NCBI GenBank assembly: GCA_004154925.1
Contig: QJNS01000273.1
Coordinates: forward strand, 37,010 to 101,009
DNA from: Monosporascus cannonballus
Taxonomy: Eukaryota > Ascomycota > Sordariomycetes > Xylariales
Reading direction: 5' to 3'
Length of the DNA: 64,000 bases
This document shows, one piece after another, positions 63,250 through 64,000 of this stretch. The notes under the pieces are model-generated. The model was not told the DNA's origin, searched no databases, and saw nothing but the letters and a program-made list of their open reading frames with translations. A program made the position numbers and the translations under genes. Within the stretch, counting starts at the first letter, position 1. Every line of letters begins with the position of its first letter.

Positions 63250-63481
63250 TTAAGGTTTCGGAGCAGTTTAGGTAATTTTATAAGCGTAATGGATTTATAT
63301 TTTCGAATAAGCGGTAATTTTTTTCGATTTGTCCATAATTATCGAAACGGAAAGTTCGGATTCGTATACGTTGTTCAGTAGTGAGGCGTTTTGTATGGAT
63401 ATCCTTAGAGCGTTTATTCAGTTTAGGAGCTTCGGTAGGAGCTTCAGTAAGAACTTCGGAAACAGCTTCAGAAACTTCCAT
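63250..63481 (-). pseudogene. Tc1/mariner-type transposase, N-terminal piece
   Basis: From an ATG at 63481 the minus strand gives a Glu/Ala-rich leader (SEVLTEAPTEAPKL), then the helix-turn-helix phrase RLTTEQRIRIRTFRFDNYGQI. After a frameshift it continues as KKITAYSKI-stop-IHYAYKIT, the second helix typical of fungal Tc1-like DNA-binding domains. It stops where the copy-B LTR begins. This is the amino end of the transposase whose other two pieces lie at 26310-26092 and 18245-18020; about 130 residues between the first and second pieces are missing. Confidence 0.7.
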
Positions 63482-64000
63482 ATTTGCAGCGTTAAATAGC
63501 GATATACGTTGATAGCTTCAGATTCGGGCTTGAATAAGGGGTTGCAAAAGGGCTGCAATTTTTCGTATGTATCTGCGGTTGACCCGTGTAAAAGCTACAC
63601 CTAATTTGGGTGGCGTGGTTACTAGCGCGACCCACTGCTACCTGAAGGTGTGATAAAAATTTTGCCTGATACCATAGTAAGTTCCACATGCCAATATCGA
63701 AGTATGATATGTCGGTATATGCATATGCGGCGAGCCCCGCCCCACTAACAGGTAGATCAGGGGTACTAGGTATGAGGTGCTACTACTGTAACTCTAGCGG
63801 GGCCCACTTCCCCCGCCACGGTTATGTAGCACGACCACAACCACTGAACGCGTTACTTCGTTCCGGGAACACGACATCCTCCCTCTCTATCTACTTTCCT
63901 ATTTTTATATCACATTTCCCCTAGACTCCTTTGACAGTATTCACGCCGCCATTCAAAAACACGCATTGGATGGTGTAGTGACTGAACACCTAACTTCGCG
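63482..64000. other. 5' flank of the DNA transposon and ordinary sequence, no supportable gene
   Basis: 63,580-63,620 may hold a terminal inverted repeat of the Tc1/mariner element: its reverse complement (ATTAGGTGTAGCTTTTAC) loosely resembles ATTAGCGCATTTTAC at about 17,935-17,950. Base composition is normal from about 63,500. An ATG frame of 78 codons at 63688-63924 has no recognisable feature. Confidence 0.4.

Noticed and set aside
63688..63924. 78-codon plus-strand frame
   Set aside because: No recognisable motif; the pyrimidine-rich end looks like a gene leader rather than coding sequence.
1..64000. CRISPR arrays, rRNA, telomere repeats
   Set aside because: None seen. The only regular repeats are LTRs and a 36-bp tandem pair.

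Overview
The window is from a filamentous ascomycete (Pezizomycotina). Its genes carry short introns with GTRNGT donors, CTRAC branch sites and YAG acceptors. About 45 kb shows the mark of repeat-induced point mutation (RIP): C-to-T and G-to-A change on both strands, with nearly every stop sitting where CAA or CAG would be. The genus cannot be fixed by eye.

Positions 1 to about 17,850 have ordinary base composition and few genes. I can support a 5'-terminal piece of a conserved fungal gene (875 down to the window start, minus), an intact three-exon O-methyltransferase (11957-10305, minus), a divergent berberine-bridge-type FAD oxidase that has lost its N-terminal exons (12258-13620, plus), and a two-exon 74-residue conserved protein (15830-15542, minus). 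The methyltransferase/oxidase pair looks like the remains of a secondary-metabolite cluster. A run of 17 G followed by 10 N (17406-17435) is an assembly gap.

Positions about 17,880 to 63,480 are one matryoshka of transposons. The outermost host is a Tc1/mariner-type DNA transposon on the minus strand, now in three pieces (63481-63250, about 26310-26092, 18245-about 18020). Into it went two chromodomain Ty3/gypsy families. Family 1 has 206-bp LTRs and four copies: 18246-26091, 27790-35210, 42222-57146 and 43587-49919. Family 2 has LTRs of about 420 bp: copy A at 26572-41304, and the 5'-truncated copy B spread over about 26300-63249. Five-bp target duplications (GCGAA, AGTTA, TTCAG, GTTTT, TGTTT) fix the nesting order. 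Three further solo LTRs or LTR-like insertions (18671, 60407, 62155) and a 278-bp insertion with a 25-bp direct repeat (61384) sit inside.

The most interesting points are these: family 2 carries an antisense coiled-coil ORF overlapping the 3' end of pol; RIP is clearly weaker at the outer edges of every copy; a 1.2-kb block of one element has moved into another, with the gap filled by copy-B sequence; long palindromes persist in the family-2 LTR; and the oxidase in the cluster remnant is truncated. Positions 63482-64000 return to ordinary sequence without a gene I can support.
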